This document shows positions 7,294-15,487 of a DNA stretch of 25,731 nt, one piece after another. The number at the start of each line of letters is the position of its first letter. Position 1 is the stretch's first letter. The notes beneath the pieces were generated by a model. The model made no database searches. It was not told where the DNA came from and was given only the letters and a program-made list of their open reading frames with translations. The DNA is from JAFGKM01 sp964403465. GTDB lineage: Bacteria > Ratteibacteria > UBA8468 > B48-G9 > JAFGKM01. The translations under genes and the position numbers were made by a program. Where the stretch lies: contig CAYOFY010000015.1 in NCBI GenBank assembly GCA_964403465.1, positions 1-25,731 on the forward strand, in the 5' to 3' direction.

Positions 7294-8496
7294 ATGAACC
7301 CAGAAGGCGGCACGGTAAGATTCCCTCTCGTGTCTGAAATAAGAAGAATGACAGACTTGAAAAGGGAATATCTCGTGGCGAGTTACTACGGGATAAATCC
7401 TTTCAGCGCCTCGCAGAAATATATAGTCGTTCTTGCCACCGATATAAAATACTCTCTCCCGACCCTTGGCGAGGCCGCCACGATCGGTATTATTGATACC
7501 GAGGCTGGTAAGTTTGTCCCACTGGCGCAGACAAGAACGTGGAATTTCCAGGAAGGATGCATGGCGCACTGGCTCGGCACGGCACCTGATTCCCAGATCA
7601 TCTTCAACGATTTCATGGATGGCGGTTACGTCGCAAGGGTTCTGGACATCCGCACGGTAAAGGAGAGGATAATCTGCCGTCCTGTGAGTTCTGTTTCCCC
7701 TGACGGCACGAAGGCCGTGAGCCTGAACTATGCAAGGCGGCGTCTGACAAGGCCTGATTACGGATACGACGGCAGGGGAGAAGACCCGCGCGAACGCATC
7801 CCGTTCCCGGATGATGACGGGCTGTACCTTGTGGACATTGAAAAGAACACATCAAGACTGATACTGACGATTGCAGAGGTCAGGAAACTCATAGGTGTGC
7901 CGGAGATGCAGGACAAGAACGCGCTTATGTGGTTTGCACACACGCTTTTCAACAAGGATGCGAGCCGGATATTTTTCCTTGCGCGTATGAGGGAGAAGGA
8001 CACAAGAATCCAGCAGCGAACGGCTTCCCTGACGATTGATGCGGACGGAAAGAACCTCAGACCGTGTTTCCCGGAGCCGTGGGAATGGGGAGGGTCCCAT
8101 TATGACTGGTATTCCAGGGACATGTTAATGGTCACGGCCGCCTATGAAGGTAAGGAATGGGGACCGGTCATTTTCACCGTCGGGAAAGGCGACTACAGGA
8201 TGGTGGGAAAAGGACTGTTTGAGGACGGGCACGGGACGTTCTCCCGCGACGGAAGATATATGGCAATGGATACATATCCCGATGGAACCGGCATGCAGGG
8301 TTTGTATCTTGTGGATATGGAAACCGACGCAGTGCTTCCTGTCGCAAGATTTTATGAACCCGTTGAATTTTACAGGCCGCTATCCCACTGGAGATGCGAC
8401 CTGCACCCCCGATGGAGTCCCCGCGGCAATATCCTCCTCGTAAACTCAACCCATGAGAATACCAGGCAGGTTTACGGAATCAGTCTGGAATACTAA
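7294..8496 (+). CDS. Cytoplasmic TolB/PD40-type beta-propeller protein, function unknown
   Basis: A 400-residue protein with no signal peptide and no membrane segment. Repeated strand-turn blocks of the PD40/WD40-like type are visible: VSSVSPDGTKAVSLN, GLYLVDIEKNTSRLIL, HGTFSRDGRYMAMDTYPD, GLYLVDMETDAVLPVA and CDLHPRWSPRGNILLVNSTH. The order (a GCM..W block, the PDYGY region, WRCDLHPRWS near the C-terminus) resembles an uncharacterised propeller family that I recall from Planctomycetes, Chloroflexi and Acidobacteria genomes. It is also loosely related to oligogalacturonate lyase-type propellers, but the histidine/glutamine metal site of those enzymes is not evident. It lies 9 bases after the isomerase gene, so a joint role in sugar metabolism is likely but inferred. 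No Shine-Dalgarno sequence precedes the ATG. GTG at 7330 or ATG at 7348 are alternative starts. Its stop overlaps that of cmk. Confidence 0.7.
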   Translation: MNPEGGTVRFPLVSEIRRMTDLKREYLVASYYGINPFSASQKYIVVLATDIKYSLPTLGEAATIGIIDTEAGKFVPLAQTRTWNFQEGCMAHWLGTAPDSQIIFNDFMDGGYVARVLDIRTVKERIICRPVSSVSPDGTKAVSLNYARRRLTRPDYGYDGRGEDPRERIPFPDDDGLYLVDIEKNTSRLILTIAEVRKLIGVPEMQDKNALMWFAHTLFNKDASRIFFLARMREKDTRIQQRTASLTIDADGKNLRPCFPEPWEWGGSHYDWYSRDMLMVTAAYEGKEWGPVIFTVGKGDYRMVGKGLFEDGHGTFSRDGRYMAMDTYPDGTGMQGLYLVDMETDAVLPVARFYEPVEFYRPLSHWRCDLHPRWSPRGNILLVNSTHENTRQVYGISLEY

Positions 8497-9179
8497 TGGT
8501 ATGATACGGAAGCGGAACCCGGGTACAAAGAGATAATCCTGTCAACAACCTGCTGAATTGTGATACCTGTCGTATCAATGTAAATGGCATCCGGCAGTCT
8601 CAAAAGCGGTGAGATGCTTCTATTCTCATCCTTCTTGTCCCTCTGCACTATATCTTTTTCTATGTCTTCAATGTTTGCATCAATGCCCATTTCCTTCAAT
8701 TGCAGGTATCTTCTTCTGGCCCGCTCCCTGACGCTTGCGTCAAGAAAAACCTTCAACTGTGCGTCGGGGAAGACCTTGCTTCCTATGTCCCTGCCTTCCA
8801 TGACCATATCGTATTTTTCCCTGAATTCCCTCTGCATCTTCCAGAGAATTTCCCTTATAGCGAGTACGGAAGCGACGAAATGACTCTCCTTGCTGACTCG
8901 CTCCGTCCTTATCTCCCCGCTCACGTCCTTCCCGTCAAGGAAAACATTGTATCCGGTATCGCCGCTGAAAAGTTCTATCCTTGAATTCCTTGCCATCTCC
9001 ACAAGTTTTTTTTCATCGGAGAACGGTATATTCTCCTTGATTGCCTTCAGCGTGAGCGCACGGTACATTGCTCCCGTATCAACATACAGGAACCCCAGTT
9101 TTTTCGCAATGATTTTTGCCACGGTGCTTTTCCCGGAACCCGCAGGGCCGTCTATCGCTATCACGAATCTTTTTTCCAT
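8493..9179 (-). CDS. cmk: Cytidylate kinase
   Basis: Transfers phosphate from ATP to CMP or dCMP. The 228-residue product is the family's usual length. It starts with the P-loop at residues 11-19 (GPAGSGKST), followed by the CMP-kinase signature YVDTGAMYRALTL. Further on are MEGRDIGSKVFPDA, the nucleotide-binding segment typical of CMK, and the lid segment RDKKDENRSISPL. Its ATG shares one base with the frr stop (TGATG), so it is translated with frr as the last gene of the long minus-strand string. Its stop codon overlaps the stop of the convergent propeller gene, leaving no room for a terminator between them. Confidence 0.96.
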   Translation of the reverse strand: MEKRFVIAIDGPAGSGKSTVAKIIAKKLGFLYVDTGAMYRALTLKAIKENIPFSDEKKLVEMARNSRIELFSGDTGYNVFLDGKDVSGEIRTERVSKESHFVASVLAIREILWKMQREFREKYDMVMEGRDIGSKVFPDAQLKVFLDASVRERARRRYLQLKEMGIDANIEDIEKDIVQRDKKDENRSISPLLRLPDAIYIDTTGITIQQVVDRIISLYPGSASVSYH

Positions 9180-9733
9180 CAGTCCATAATCTCTTTTGTT
9201 TTCTCTTCCACACGCCTGTCTATCTCTTTTATGGCCTTATCCGTTATTTCCTGTATCTCGTCAATACCCTTGTACATATCATCCTCGGATATTGTTTTTT
9301 CCTTTTCGCCTTTCTTCAGTTCCTCGTTTCCCTTCCGCCGTATTTCCCTTATTTCAACCTTGGCTTCTTCCCCCATCTTATGCAGTATCTTCACGAGTTC
9401 CTGTCGTCTCTCTTCGCTTATCGGCGGGACAGGCACCTTTATAACGGTTGCGTCCGCCACGGGATTGAGCCCGAGGCTGCTGCTCTGTATGGCCCTTGTT
9501 ATGTCGCCAATGACGTTCTTGTCCCAGGGCTGTATGACAATCAACTGCGGCTGCGGAATTGTTATTGTGGCAATCTGGTTCACCGGCATCTTTGAACCGT
9601 AGTATTCAACGGTTATACCCTCGAGGAGGGCCAGGGATGCTCTCCCTGCCCGCAGACCGCCAACCTCTTTCTTGAAGAAATTTACGACCCCTTCCATCTT
9701 CTTTTCCGCTTCACCGAAAATCCTGGCTTTCAT
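9179..9733 (-). CDS. frr: Ribosome recycling factor
   Basis: With EF-G it splits the post-termination ribosome. The product is 184 residues (185 in E. coli) and is colinear with the family: GLRAGRASLALLEGI (the conserved LRTGRAS region), YYGSKMPVNQIATI, QPWDKNVIGDITRAI, and a C-terminal long helix with the expected ERRQELVKILHKMGEEAK block. A good Shine-Dalgarno sequence, AAGGAG (complement of 9742-9747), lies 8 bases before the ATG. This matters because frr is the only gene in the string separated from its upstream neighbour (pyrH) by a real gap, and that gap carries a palindromic element. Confidence 0.97.
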   Translation of the reverse strand: MKARIFGEAEKKMEGVVNFFKKEVGGLRAGRASLALLEGITVEYYGSKMPVNQIATITIPQPQLIVIQPWDKNVIGDITRAIQSSSLGLNPVADATVIKVPVPPISEERRQELVKILHKMGEEAKVEIREIRRKGNEELKKGEKEKTISEDDMYKGIDEIQEITDKAIKEIDRRVEEKTKEIMD

Positions 9734-9764
9734 ATGGTTCTCTCCTTCGCTCCCGTTTGAAACC

Positions 9765-9884
9765 AGTGGATAGTGGTCAGTGTTAGGGGTATGAATCCCT
9801 GCTTACTATCCCTGTTTACTACATACAGGGACAGGTTCCGCAGGGATGACACAAGACGTCACTTACCACTTATCACTAACCACT
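9765..9884. repeat. Palindromic repeat element with heptamer arms and two nested hairpins
   Basis: The outer arms are 9765-9782 and 9867-9884, inverted copies matching at 15 of 18 positions. Both are built of 7-base units: AGTGGAT, AGTGGTC, AGTGTTA on the left, and CACTTAC, CACTTAT, CACTAAC plus CACT across 9860-9884 on the right. Inside is a perfect 8-base inverted pair, ATCCCTGC (9795-9802) with GCAGGGAT (9840-9847). Within that is a perfect 7-base stem, TCCCTGT (9809-9815) with ACAGGGA (9825-9831), around a 9-base loop. No coding sequence spans it. It sits between pyrH and frr within one transcription unit, so it would be transcribed and fold. It could affect mRNA stability or the frr level, or simply be an intergenic repeat. 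Copy number elsewhere in the genome is unknown. Confidence 0.7.
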
Positions 9885-9927
9885 CTCCTTTAGTGAGGGG
9901 GCTTATGATTTATCGCTTTTCATCTGT

Positions 9928-10638
9928 TTACCTTACGATTGTCTTTCTGCCTCTGCCGAGGACTATTTTTTTAAGATTGCCTTTCTCAAAAAGGTTGAAA
10001 ACGACGATGGGAATCTTGTTCTCCATGCACAGAGAGATTGCGGAAGCATCCATTATCTTCAGTCGTTTTTGAAGGATGTCTATGTACGAGAGCTTCTCAT
10101 ATCTCTTTGCCGATGGGTCCAGAACCGGATCCGATGAATATATGCCGTCAACCTTTGTTGCCTTGAGAACGGCTTCCGCCCCTGTCTCTATCGCTTTCAG
10201 GGCAGCCGCCGTGTCCGTTGTGAAATAGGGGTTTCCCGTGCCTCCGACAAAGATGACGATCCTCTTCTTTTCCAGGTGCCTGATGGCCCGTCTCCTTATG
10301 TACATCTCACAAAATTGTTTCATGTCAAAGGCGCTCTGCACCCTCGTATCCAGCCCGGTTTTTTCCAGGGTGTTCTGCAGGGCGAGGCCGTTCATGACCG
10401 TTGCGAGCATCCCCATGTAATCCGCGGTAACCGGGTCAATTATCTTCTTGTCCCTGGCGTTCCCCCGGTATATATTGCCTCCGCCGAGCACTATTCCTAT
10501 TTCGCAACCCATATCCCACACTTCCCGTATTTCTTTTCCGATTGAAATCAAGGCATCGGAATTTATCCCGAAACCGCGTTGCCCCTGCAGCGCTTCACCT
10601 GACAATTTGAGTATGAACCTCTTATATATTGGTTTCAT
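9928..10638 (-). CDS. pyrH: UMP kinase
   Basis: Bacterial hexameric UMP kinase of the amino-acid-kinase fold, making UDP. It has 236 residues, the typical length. Signature parts are FILKLSGEALQG at the N-terminus, the GIVLGGGNIYRG nucleotide-binding block, ADYMGMLATVMNGLAL (the UMP-binding helix), FVGGTGNPYFTTDTAAAL, and ATKVDGIYSSDP near the ATP site. The ATG overlaps the metG stop as ATGA, with GAGG five bases before the start. It is usually followed directly by frr in bacteria. Here the same order is kept but a 194-base gap with a palindromic element separates them. Confidence 0.97.
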   Translation of the reverse strand: MKPIYKRFILKLSGEALQGQRGFGINSDALISIGKEIREVWDMGCEIGIVLGGGNIYRGNARDKKIIDPVTADYMGMLATVMNGLALQNTLEKTGLDTRVQSAFDMKQFCEMYIRRRAIRHLEKKRIVIFVGGTGNPYFTTDTAAALKAIETGAEAVLKATKVDGIYSSDPVLDPSAKRYEKLSYIDILQKRLKIMDASAISLCMENKIPIVVFNLFEKGNLKKIVLGRGRKTIVR

Positions 10639-12122
10639 TTTTTCCTCGGGAAAAGGATTTCCCTTTTGCCTGTTGTTAGCCGATCCGGGAGTTTTTCCCC
10701 CAGAGCGGAAAAGGACTGTTCACGCGGATCCCCTGGCAGACCGAGAATCCGCCATATTTTCAGGGACGACGAAGGGATAAAGGGCGCAAGAAGGAGCGCG
10801 GCAGCCCTGATACCTGAGACGGTGCTGTAAAGTACTCTGCCTACGTCAGGGCAATTCTCCCTCCACGGTGCCTTCTCATCCAGAAACTTGTTGAGGGAAG
10901 AAACAAGTTTCCATATTTCTTCGAGGGCTTCGGAGAACGCTACCACCTTCATTTTTGCTTCGTAGTTCTTATATGCGGATTCCGCAATACCAAGCAACCC
11001 TTCGCATGGAGAGGCGTATCCCAGGACCCCTGACATTTTTGACTCAACGAGGTTTACCGTTCTGTTTACAAGGTTGCCGAGGTCGTTTACAAGATCGCTG
11101 TTGTATCTCTTCTTGAAACCTTCCTCCGAATATTCGCCGTCCAGGCCGAAAGGTACTTCCCTCATGAGGAAGAACCTGAAGGCGTCAACGCTGTATTCGT
11201 CAATGAGTCTGCCGGGGGAGACCACGTTCCCCTTTGATTTTGAAATCTTATCCTTGCCCGATATCCACCAGCCGTGAGCGAATATCGTTTCCGGCAGCTG
11301 GAGACCGAGTGCCATAAGCATGGATGGCCATATTACGTGGTGGAACCGGATGATGTCCTTTCCTATGAATTGCATGTTTGCAGGCCAGTACCTGTTGAAT
11401 ATCTCGTCGTCCTGCATGTATCCTATTCCGCTGAGATAATTAAGAAGGGCATCAAACCAGACATAAACCGTATATTTCTCGGGAGTCGGGGAAGGGATGC
11501 CCCAATCAACATTTTTTCTCGTGATGCTCACGTCGCACAAGCCGGACTTGATGAAGTTGAGAACCTCGTTCTTCCTGAAGTCTGGCTTCACGAATTCATG
11601 CTCTTCAATATATTTCTGGATCCTGTCCGCGTATTTTGAAATTTTCAGGAAATACGAAGGTTCGGAAATCCTGTTCATTCTTCTCTTGCAGTCCGGGCAC
11701 AGTGGATTATTTTCATCCTCGGGTATCAGGTAACTCTCGCAGGGGACGCAGTAGTATCCGGTGTATTCGTCCTTGTACAGGTCCCCCTTTTCCATGAGTT
11801 TTCTGAAGACGTTTATCACCAGTTCCCTGTGGGACGGTTCGGTGGTTCTTATGAACCTCGTGTATGATATGTTCAATCTATCCCACAGGTCTCTGTAAAG
11901 ACCTGAGTTTCTGTCCGCGAGGGTTTCCGGTGTTGTGTTCTGTTTTTTTGCCGCTTCCGCTATTTTCTGGCCGTGTTCGTCCGTGCCTGTCAGAAAAAAT
12001 ACGTCGTGACCCGCCATCCTGTAAAATCTTGCCAGCGTATCGGCCGCGACCGCCTCGTAGGCGTGTCCGATGTGCGGTTCGGCATTTATGTAGTAGAGCG
12101 CAGTTGTAATGTAGAATTTCAT
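10635..12122 (-). CDS. metG: Methionyl-tRNA synthetase, short form
   Basis: Class I synthetase for initiator and elongator tRNA-Met. From the ATG at 12122 it has 495 residues. It begins directly with the catalytic domain (MKFYITTALYYINAEPHIGH, HIGH motif at 17-20), has a zinc knuckle with C125, C128, C142 and C145, and a KISKS version of the KMSKS loop at 292-296. An all-helical anticodon-binding domain follows. The C-terminal EMAP/Trbp111-like dimerisation domain of longer bacterial MetRS is absent. The start is chosen because it matches the family N-terminus, overlaps the upstream stop as ATGA and has AAGG upstream. An in-frame ATG 22 codons earlier lies within the upstream gene and would add an unrelated basic stretch. 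Confidence 0.96.
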   Translation of the reverse strand: MKFYITTALYYINAEPHIGHAYEAVAADTLARFYRMAGHDVFFLTGTDEHGQKIAEAAKKQNTTPETLADRNSGLYRDLWDRLNISYTRFIRTTEPSHRELVINVFRKLMEKGDLYKDEYTGYYCVPCESYLIPEDENNPLCPDCKRRMNRISEPSYFLKISKYADRIQKYIEEHEFVKPDFRKNEVLNFIKSGLCDVSITRKNVDWGIPSPTPEKYTVYVWFDALLNYLSGIGYMQDDEIFNRYWPANMQFIGKDIIRFHHVIWPSMLMALGLQLPETIFAHGWWISGKDKISKSKGNVVSPGRLIDEYSVDAFRFFLMREVPFGLDGEYSEEGFKKRYNSDLVNDLGNLVNRTVNLVESKMSGVLGYASPCEGLLGIAESAYKNYEAKMKVVAFSEALEEIWKLVSSLNKFLDEKAPWRENCPDVGRVLYSTVSGIRAAALLLAPFIPSSSLKIWRILGLPGDPREQSFSALGEKLPDRLTTGKREILFPRKK

Positions 12123-12784
12123 TTCTTTACCTTTTCCCTCCTGTACATCTCGTCTTCGTATCCCAGGCAGCAGAGCAGTCTTCCGCATTGCCCGGTAATC
12201 TTATTCATGTCAAGGGGCAACTGCTGGTTTTTTACCATCCGCATCGTCACGGAATCAAATTTTTTCAAAAACCTGGCGCAGCACAACTCGCATCCGCAGA
12301 TGCCGTAACCGCCCTTGATTTTTGCCTCATCCCTCATCCCTATCTGCCGCATTTCAATCCGGCAGTTGAATATCTTCGCCAGTTCCTTGACCAGGTTCCT
12401 GAAATCAATCCTTTCTTCGGCCCAGTAATAGAAAGTGATTCTTGTCTTGTCAAAGGAATACTCTGCGTCAATCAGTTTCATGGGCAGTTTGTGCGTCGTT
12501 ATTTTTTCCTTGCAGATGAGAAGGCACTCTTTTTTCCTGCTGCTGTTGTCCCTGATTGTTTCCACGTCTTTTTCAGTCAGTTTTCTGAGGACCTTTCCCG
12601 AAAGGGTCGGTTTAAGGAGGACCCTGGATTCCGTGATGCCATAAACCTTTCCGTAGTCAACCGTTCCCTGCGTTAACTCAACGATGCAGAAATCCCCCTT
12701 CTTCAAATCAACGATATCATGACCGACCCTGAAGTGCTGGGGTTTTTCTGTCTTTCTCGTTTCTATTTCTGCGATTCTATCCAT
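12119..12784 (-). CDS. PSP1-domain protein, RicT/YaaT-like
   Basis: A 221-residue protein with the PSP1 C-terminal domain. Bacillus subtilis RicT (YaaT) belongs to this family; it forms a complex with RicA and RicF that binds iron-sulfur clusters and affects RNase Y-dependent RNA maturation. The cysteine-rich signature is intact: GICGCELCCARFL near residues 161-172 (C163, C165, C168, C169) and GQCGRLLCCLGYE at 198-210 (C200, C205, C206). These are the likely cluster ligands. The body shows the usual YYWAEERIDFRNLVKELAKI segment. It overlaps the upstream O-antigen ligase gene by 22 bases and metG by an ATGA. In many bacteria the family is encoded next to holB, metG or tatD, so the metG neighbour is expected. 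Its role outside Firmicutes is poorly known. Confidence 0.88.
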   Translation of the reverse strand: MDRIAEIETRKTEKPQHFRVGHDIVDLKKGDFCIVELTQGTVDYGKVYGITESRVLLKPTLSGKVLRKLTEKDVETIRDNSSRKKECLLICKEKITTHKLPMKLIDAEYSFDKTRITFYYWAEERIDFRNLVKELAKIFNCRIEMRQIGMRDEAKIKGGYGICGCELCCARFLKKFDSVTMRMVKNQQLPLDMNKITGQCGRLLCCLGYEDEMYRREKVKK

Positions 12785-14586
12785 TTCTCATAGCCCTCAA
12801 CGGCATCCGCCTCTTCCATTGTGACCGCATTGAGTCTCCGGCTTGTCTCGTAGTAATGCCTGAATTTTTTGTCATTCCCTCTTTTCATATAAAATACGGC
12901 CATTTCAATATTATACTGTTTCTTGTTTGGATATATACGCAGGAGGTCAAGGTACATTTCTTCGGCCAGACCGTATCTGCCGGAGTTTTCGTACAGGAAG
13001 GCGAGTTTCCTGTAAGCCGCTGCAAACTGCGGATTCAACATAATCGCGTGGCGGTATGAATTTTCCGCAGATTCCTCGTATCCCAGGTCCGTTCTGAAAG
13101 TAAGAATGTCCGAGAAGATGTCTCCTTCCGTGCCGTAGATTTCAAAATTGTCAGGGTACAGTTTCTTCGCCCTCTCAATATAATAGTACTTGCTGCTTAT
13201 ATCCCATTCCATGCGAGCATTTACCAGCGCCCTTTCCGAAAAGGTAAATCTCGCATAATCAAGAGACGTGAAAAGAACTGCGATTATGATAAGGCAATTG
13301 ACCGGTTTTGTCAAAAATCCCCGGGAGTACGAAACACCTTTTTCTGCAATCGCTGCGACCAGCCCTCCGGATATGAAAAATAGTATGCACACAGCCGGGT
13401 CGATGAAGTTGAAATCAATCAGGTTGTGGAGGAGAAATGCGAGGAAAGAAAAGGCAAGCCCTGCGTAGAAGGGTGATATCCTGCTTTTCCTGAAAAGCAT
13501 TGATGCCGTGGATAGCAGGAACGCGAAAAGAAAGAACGTGCCGGTTATCCCGGTTTCAGCCAGTGATGCAAAAAGTATTGAATGCGGGTGCTTTGCTTCC
13601 ATGCTCGACGGAGACTTGAATTCCGTGTAGTAATACCTGTAGTTTCCAGGACCGACACCTAAGACCGGTTGCGTCCTGAAGACCCTGACGGCTGAATTCC
13701 AGTATCCGATTCTATCAGAGAAAGAACTCATCTTGGGGAGATTCCCGGCATGGTATCCTGCCGCAAAGAGCAGTATCTCAAAAACCACGAGCAAAGAAAC
13801 TATCGCCCTGAATCCTCTCCTGTCCCCGGCAATGAGGAACAGAAGCATCACCTGAATGAGAAAAACAAGTATGAGAAGCCCGCCGTAGGAGCCTGTCAGC
13901 ATGAGGTTGTACAGGGCCAGGAGCAGAAGGCCGGCGCAAAGAACCCTTGTCGGAACCTTCTGGCCCGAGAAAGCGGGAAAGAAGGACAGGGGAATGAGGA
14001 AAAGCAGGAAGGACGCAAATGTGTTCGGGGAAGCGAACGTGGCGAAAATCCTGTCGCTGCTTATCCTGTCAAGGAATGTGGGGGGCAGCGATTTCAGCAA
14101 CTCGGGACGGGAATACACGTAATGTCTTGTCTGCTCCAGTCCCCAGAAATGCTGGTAAAGCCCGTACATGGTGATGAGCAGTCCGCTTACTATGATGATG
14201 TGAAATAGTATCCTGGCAGAGGAGGCCGTAAAATTACGTGCCAGAAGGATGAGAATGCACCAGTATGCAAGAATCTGCCCGTTGAATGCCGCGCCGGTGC
14301 CCTTCACGGGAGATATACCCGAGGATATCGCCGAAAACGAAAAGAAAAGCAGGAGAAGAGCCTCTTCCCTTCTCAGGGGAGTTTTCATCCTTTCCCTGAT
14401 GATCTGGACAACGGCAAGAACGGAAAAATAGAGGTTCCAGAAAAAATTGAAAAACGGGGAGCTCAGACCATCCACAAAGAAGCGGAGGAATATGAAAACC
14501 GAAATGCTTATGATGACAAAACCCTGCCAGCCGTTAAACCTTTCCCTTTCTTGCTCGCGAATCACCGTTTGTTTTTTCTTTTTCAT
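12763..14586 (-). CDS. O-antigen ligase/polymerase-family membrane protein with C-terminal TPR repeats
   Basis: A 607-residue integral membrane protein with about a dozen hydrophobic segments between residues 22 and 445, followed by a soluble TPR-like part near 468-580 (units around LYPDNFEIYGTEGD, AIMLNPQFAAAYRKLAF and YGLAEEMYLDLLRIYP). Wzy/WaaL-type marks are present: ASPNTFASFL at 185-194, GVGPGNYRYYY at 310-320, HPHSILFASLAETG at 333-346 and HNLIDFNF at 387-394. The family transfers or polymerises undecaprenyl-linked glycans at the outer face of the inner membrane; ligase versus polymerase (or protein glycosylation) cannot be separated by sequence alone. The ATG lies 53 bases inside pyrD, with weak AGGG upstream. 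A GTG 7 codons later is an alternative. It is an unexpected passenger in a pyrimidine/translation gene string. Confidence 0.85.
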   Translation of the reverse strand: MKKKKQTVIREQERERFNGWQGFVIISISVFIFLRFFVDGLSSPFFNFFWNLYFSVLAVVQIIRERMKTPLRREEALLLLFFSFSAISSGISPVKGTGAAFNGQILAYWCILILLARNFTASSARILFHIIIVSGLLITMYGLYQHFWGLEQTRHYVYSRPELLKSLPPTFLDRISSDRIFATFASPNTFASFLLFLIPLSFFPAFSGQKVPTRVLCAGLLLLALYNLMLTGSYGGLLILVFLIQVMLLFLIAGDRRGFRAIVSLLVVFEILLFAAGYHAGNLPKMSSFSDRIGYWNSAVRVFRTQPVLGVGPGNYRYYYTEFKSPSSMEAKHPHSILFASLAETGITGTFFLFAFLLSTASMLFRKSRISPFYAGLAFSFLAFLLHNLIDFNFIDPAVCILFFISGGLVAAIAEKGVSYSRGFLTKPVNCLIIIAVLFTSLDYARFTFSERALVNARMEWDISSKYYYIERAKKLYPDNFEIYGTEGDIFSDILTFRTDLGYEESAENSYRHAIMLNPQFAAAYRKLAFLYENSGRYGLAEEMYLDLLRIYPNKKQYNIEMAVFYMKRGNDKKFRHYYETSRRLNAVTMEEADAVEGYEKWIESQK

Positions 14587-15487
14587 TCAATAGCCCTGTT
14601 GCTTCCGAGAGTTTTCCCATTCCGTTCTTCTGCAGGAAACCGGTCAGTTCGTGGTATATATCGTCCACCAGCAAGGGATTGGAGAAGAATCCGCTTCCCA
14701 CGCCAACCGCGGATGCGCCTGCAAGCATGTACTCAACAGCATCCCTGCCGGTGGTTATCCCTCCCATGCCTATCAGCGGTATCTTTGTTCTCCTGTAGAC
14801 CTCGTAAACCGCGTGCAGTCCCACGGGCTTGATTGCGGACCCCGACAACCCGCCCTCCATTATCCTGCGGTTTTCAACGTCAACCGATATTGCCCTTACG
14901 GTATTGATCAGACTCAGGACATCCGCCCCGGCATCCTCGGCCGCCGATGCAATCTCCGTTATGTCAGTGACGCTGGGGGAGAGCTTGATTATCAGGGGCA
15001 TCTTTCCGCATGACTTCCTGGCGGTTTCCACGAAAAGCGCCGTCATGCGCGGGGATTGCGATACCATCGGCTCATTCCTGTTTACGTTCGGGCAGGAGAG
15101 GTTCAACTCCACCGCATCAATCTTTTCCTCCCTGCGAAGGAGTTCCATTATCCTTGATATCTCGCCGGCTTCCTGCCCCATGATGCTCACGATAATCTTT
15201 ACCCCGTCCCTTCTTATTGAGGGCAGATTTTTCCTAACAAAGGTCCTGATGCCGGGATTCTGGAGACCTATTGAATTGAGCATACCGGCAGGGGTCTCCC
15301 ATATCCTCGGCTGCGGATTTCCCTCGCGCGGATTAAGGGATACGGTCTTGGTCACTATCGCTCCCAGTTTCCTGTAATCAAGGTAGTCAAGGTTAACCTC
15401 CCCGTAACTGAATATGCCGCTCACCATGATGACAGGAGATCTCAACGAAAGTCCGCCGAGTTTTACGCCAAGGTTTTTCAGTCCCAT
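14534..15487 (-). CDS. pyrD: Dihydroorotate dehydrogenase, class 1B catalytic subunit
   Basis: FMN enzyme oxidising dihydroorotate to orotate, using PyrK to pass electrons to NAD+. The 317-residue product has the class 1 layout: SPVIMVSGIFSYGE near the N-terminus, GNPQPRIWETPAGMLNSIGL over the active site, and the class 1 catalytic cysteine C132 in VELNLSCPNV. The C-terminal phosphate-binding segments of the TIM barrel are IGMGGITTGRDAVEYMLAGA and GVGSGF. It overlaps pyrK by 10 bases and, at its own 3' end, the O-antigen ligase gene by 53 bases. The last dozen or so residues are a charged tail that also encodes the start of the next gene, so the tail may be lineage-specific. Confidence 0.96.
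   Translation of the reverse strand: MGLKNLGVKLGGLSLRSPVIMVSGIFSYGEVNLDYLDYRKLGAIVTKTVSLNPREGNPQPRIWETPAGMLNSIGLQNPGIRTFVRKNLPSIRRDGVKIIVSIMGQEAGEISRIMELLRREEKIDAVELNLSCPNVNRNEPMVSQSPRMTALFVETARKSCGKMPLIIKLSPSVTDITEIASAAEDAGADVLSLINTVRAISVDVENRRIMEGGLSGSAIKPVGLHAVYEVYRRTKIPLIGMGGITTGRDAVEYMLAGASAVGVGSGFFSNPLLVDDIYHELTGFLQKNGMGKLSEATGLLNEKEKTNGDSRARKGKV

Noticed and set aside
6820..7569. Long minus-strand open frame of 249 codons
   Set aside because: Antisense to the isomerase and propeller genes; composition is that of a reverse-frame shadow with no recognisable domain.
9860..9884. Heptamer repeats considered as a CRISPR or iteron array
   Set aside because: Units are only 7 bases without spacers, about 3.6 copies, and mirrored at 9765-9785; no replication or Cas gene is nearby. 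Described instead as the arms of a palindromic element.
12123..12188. 22-codon N-terminal extension of metG
   Set aside because: MetRS starts at MKFYITTALYY. The extension overlaps the conserved cysteine-rich end of the PSP1 gene in another frame.
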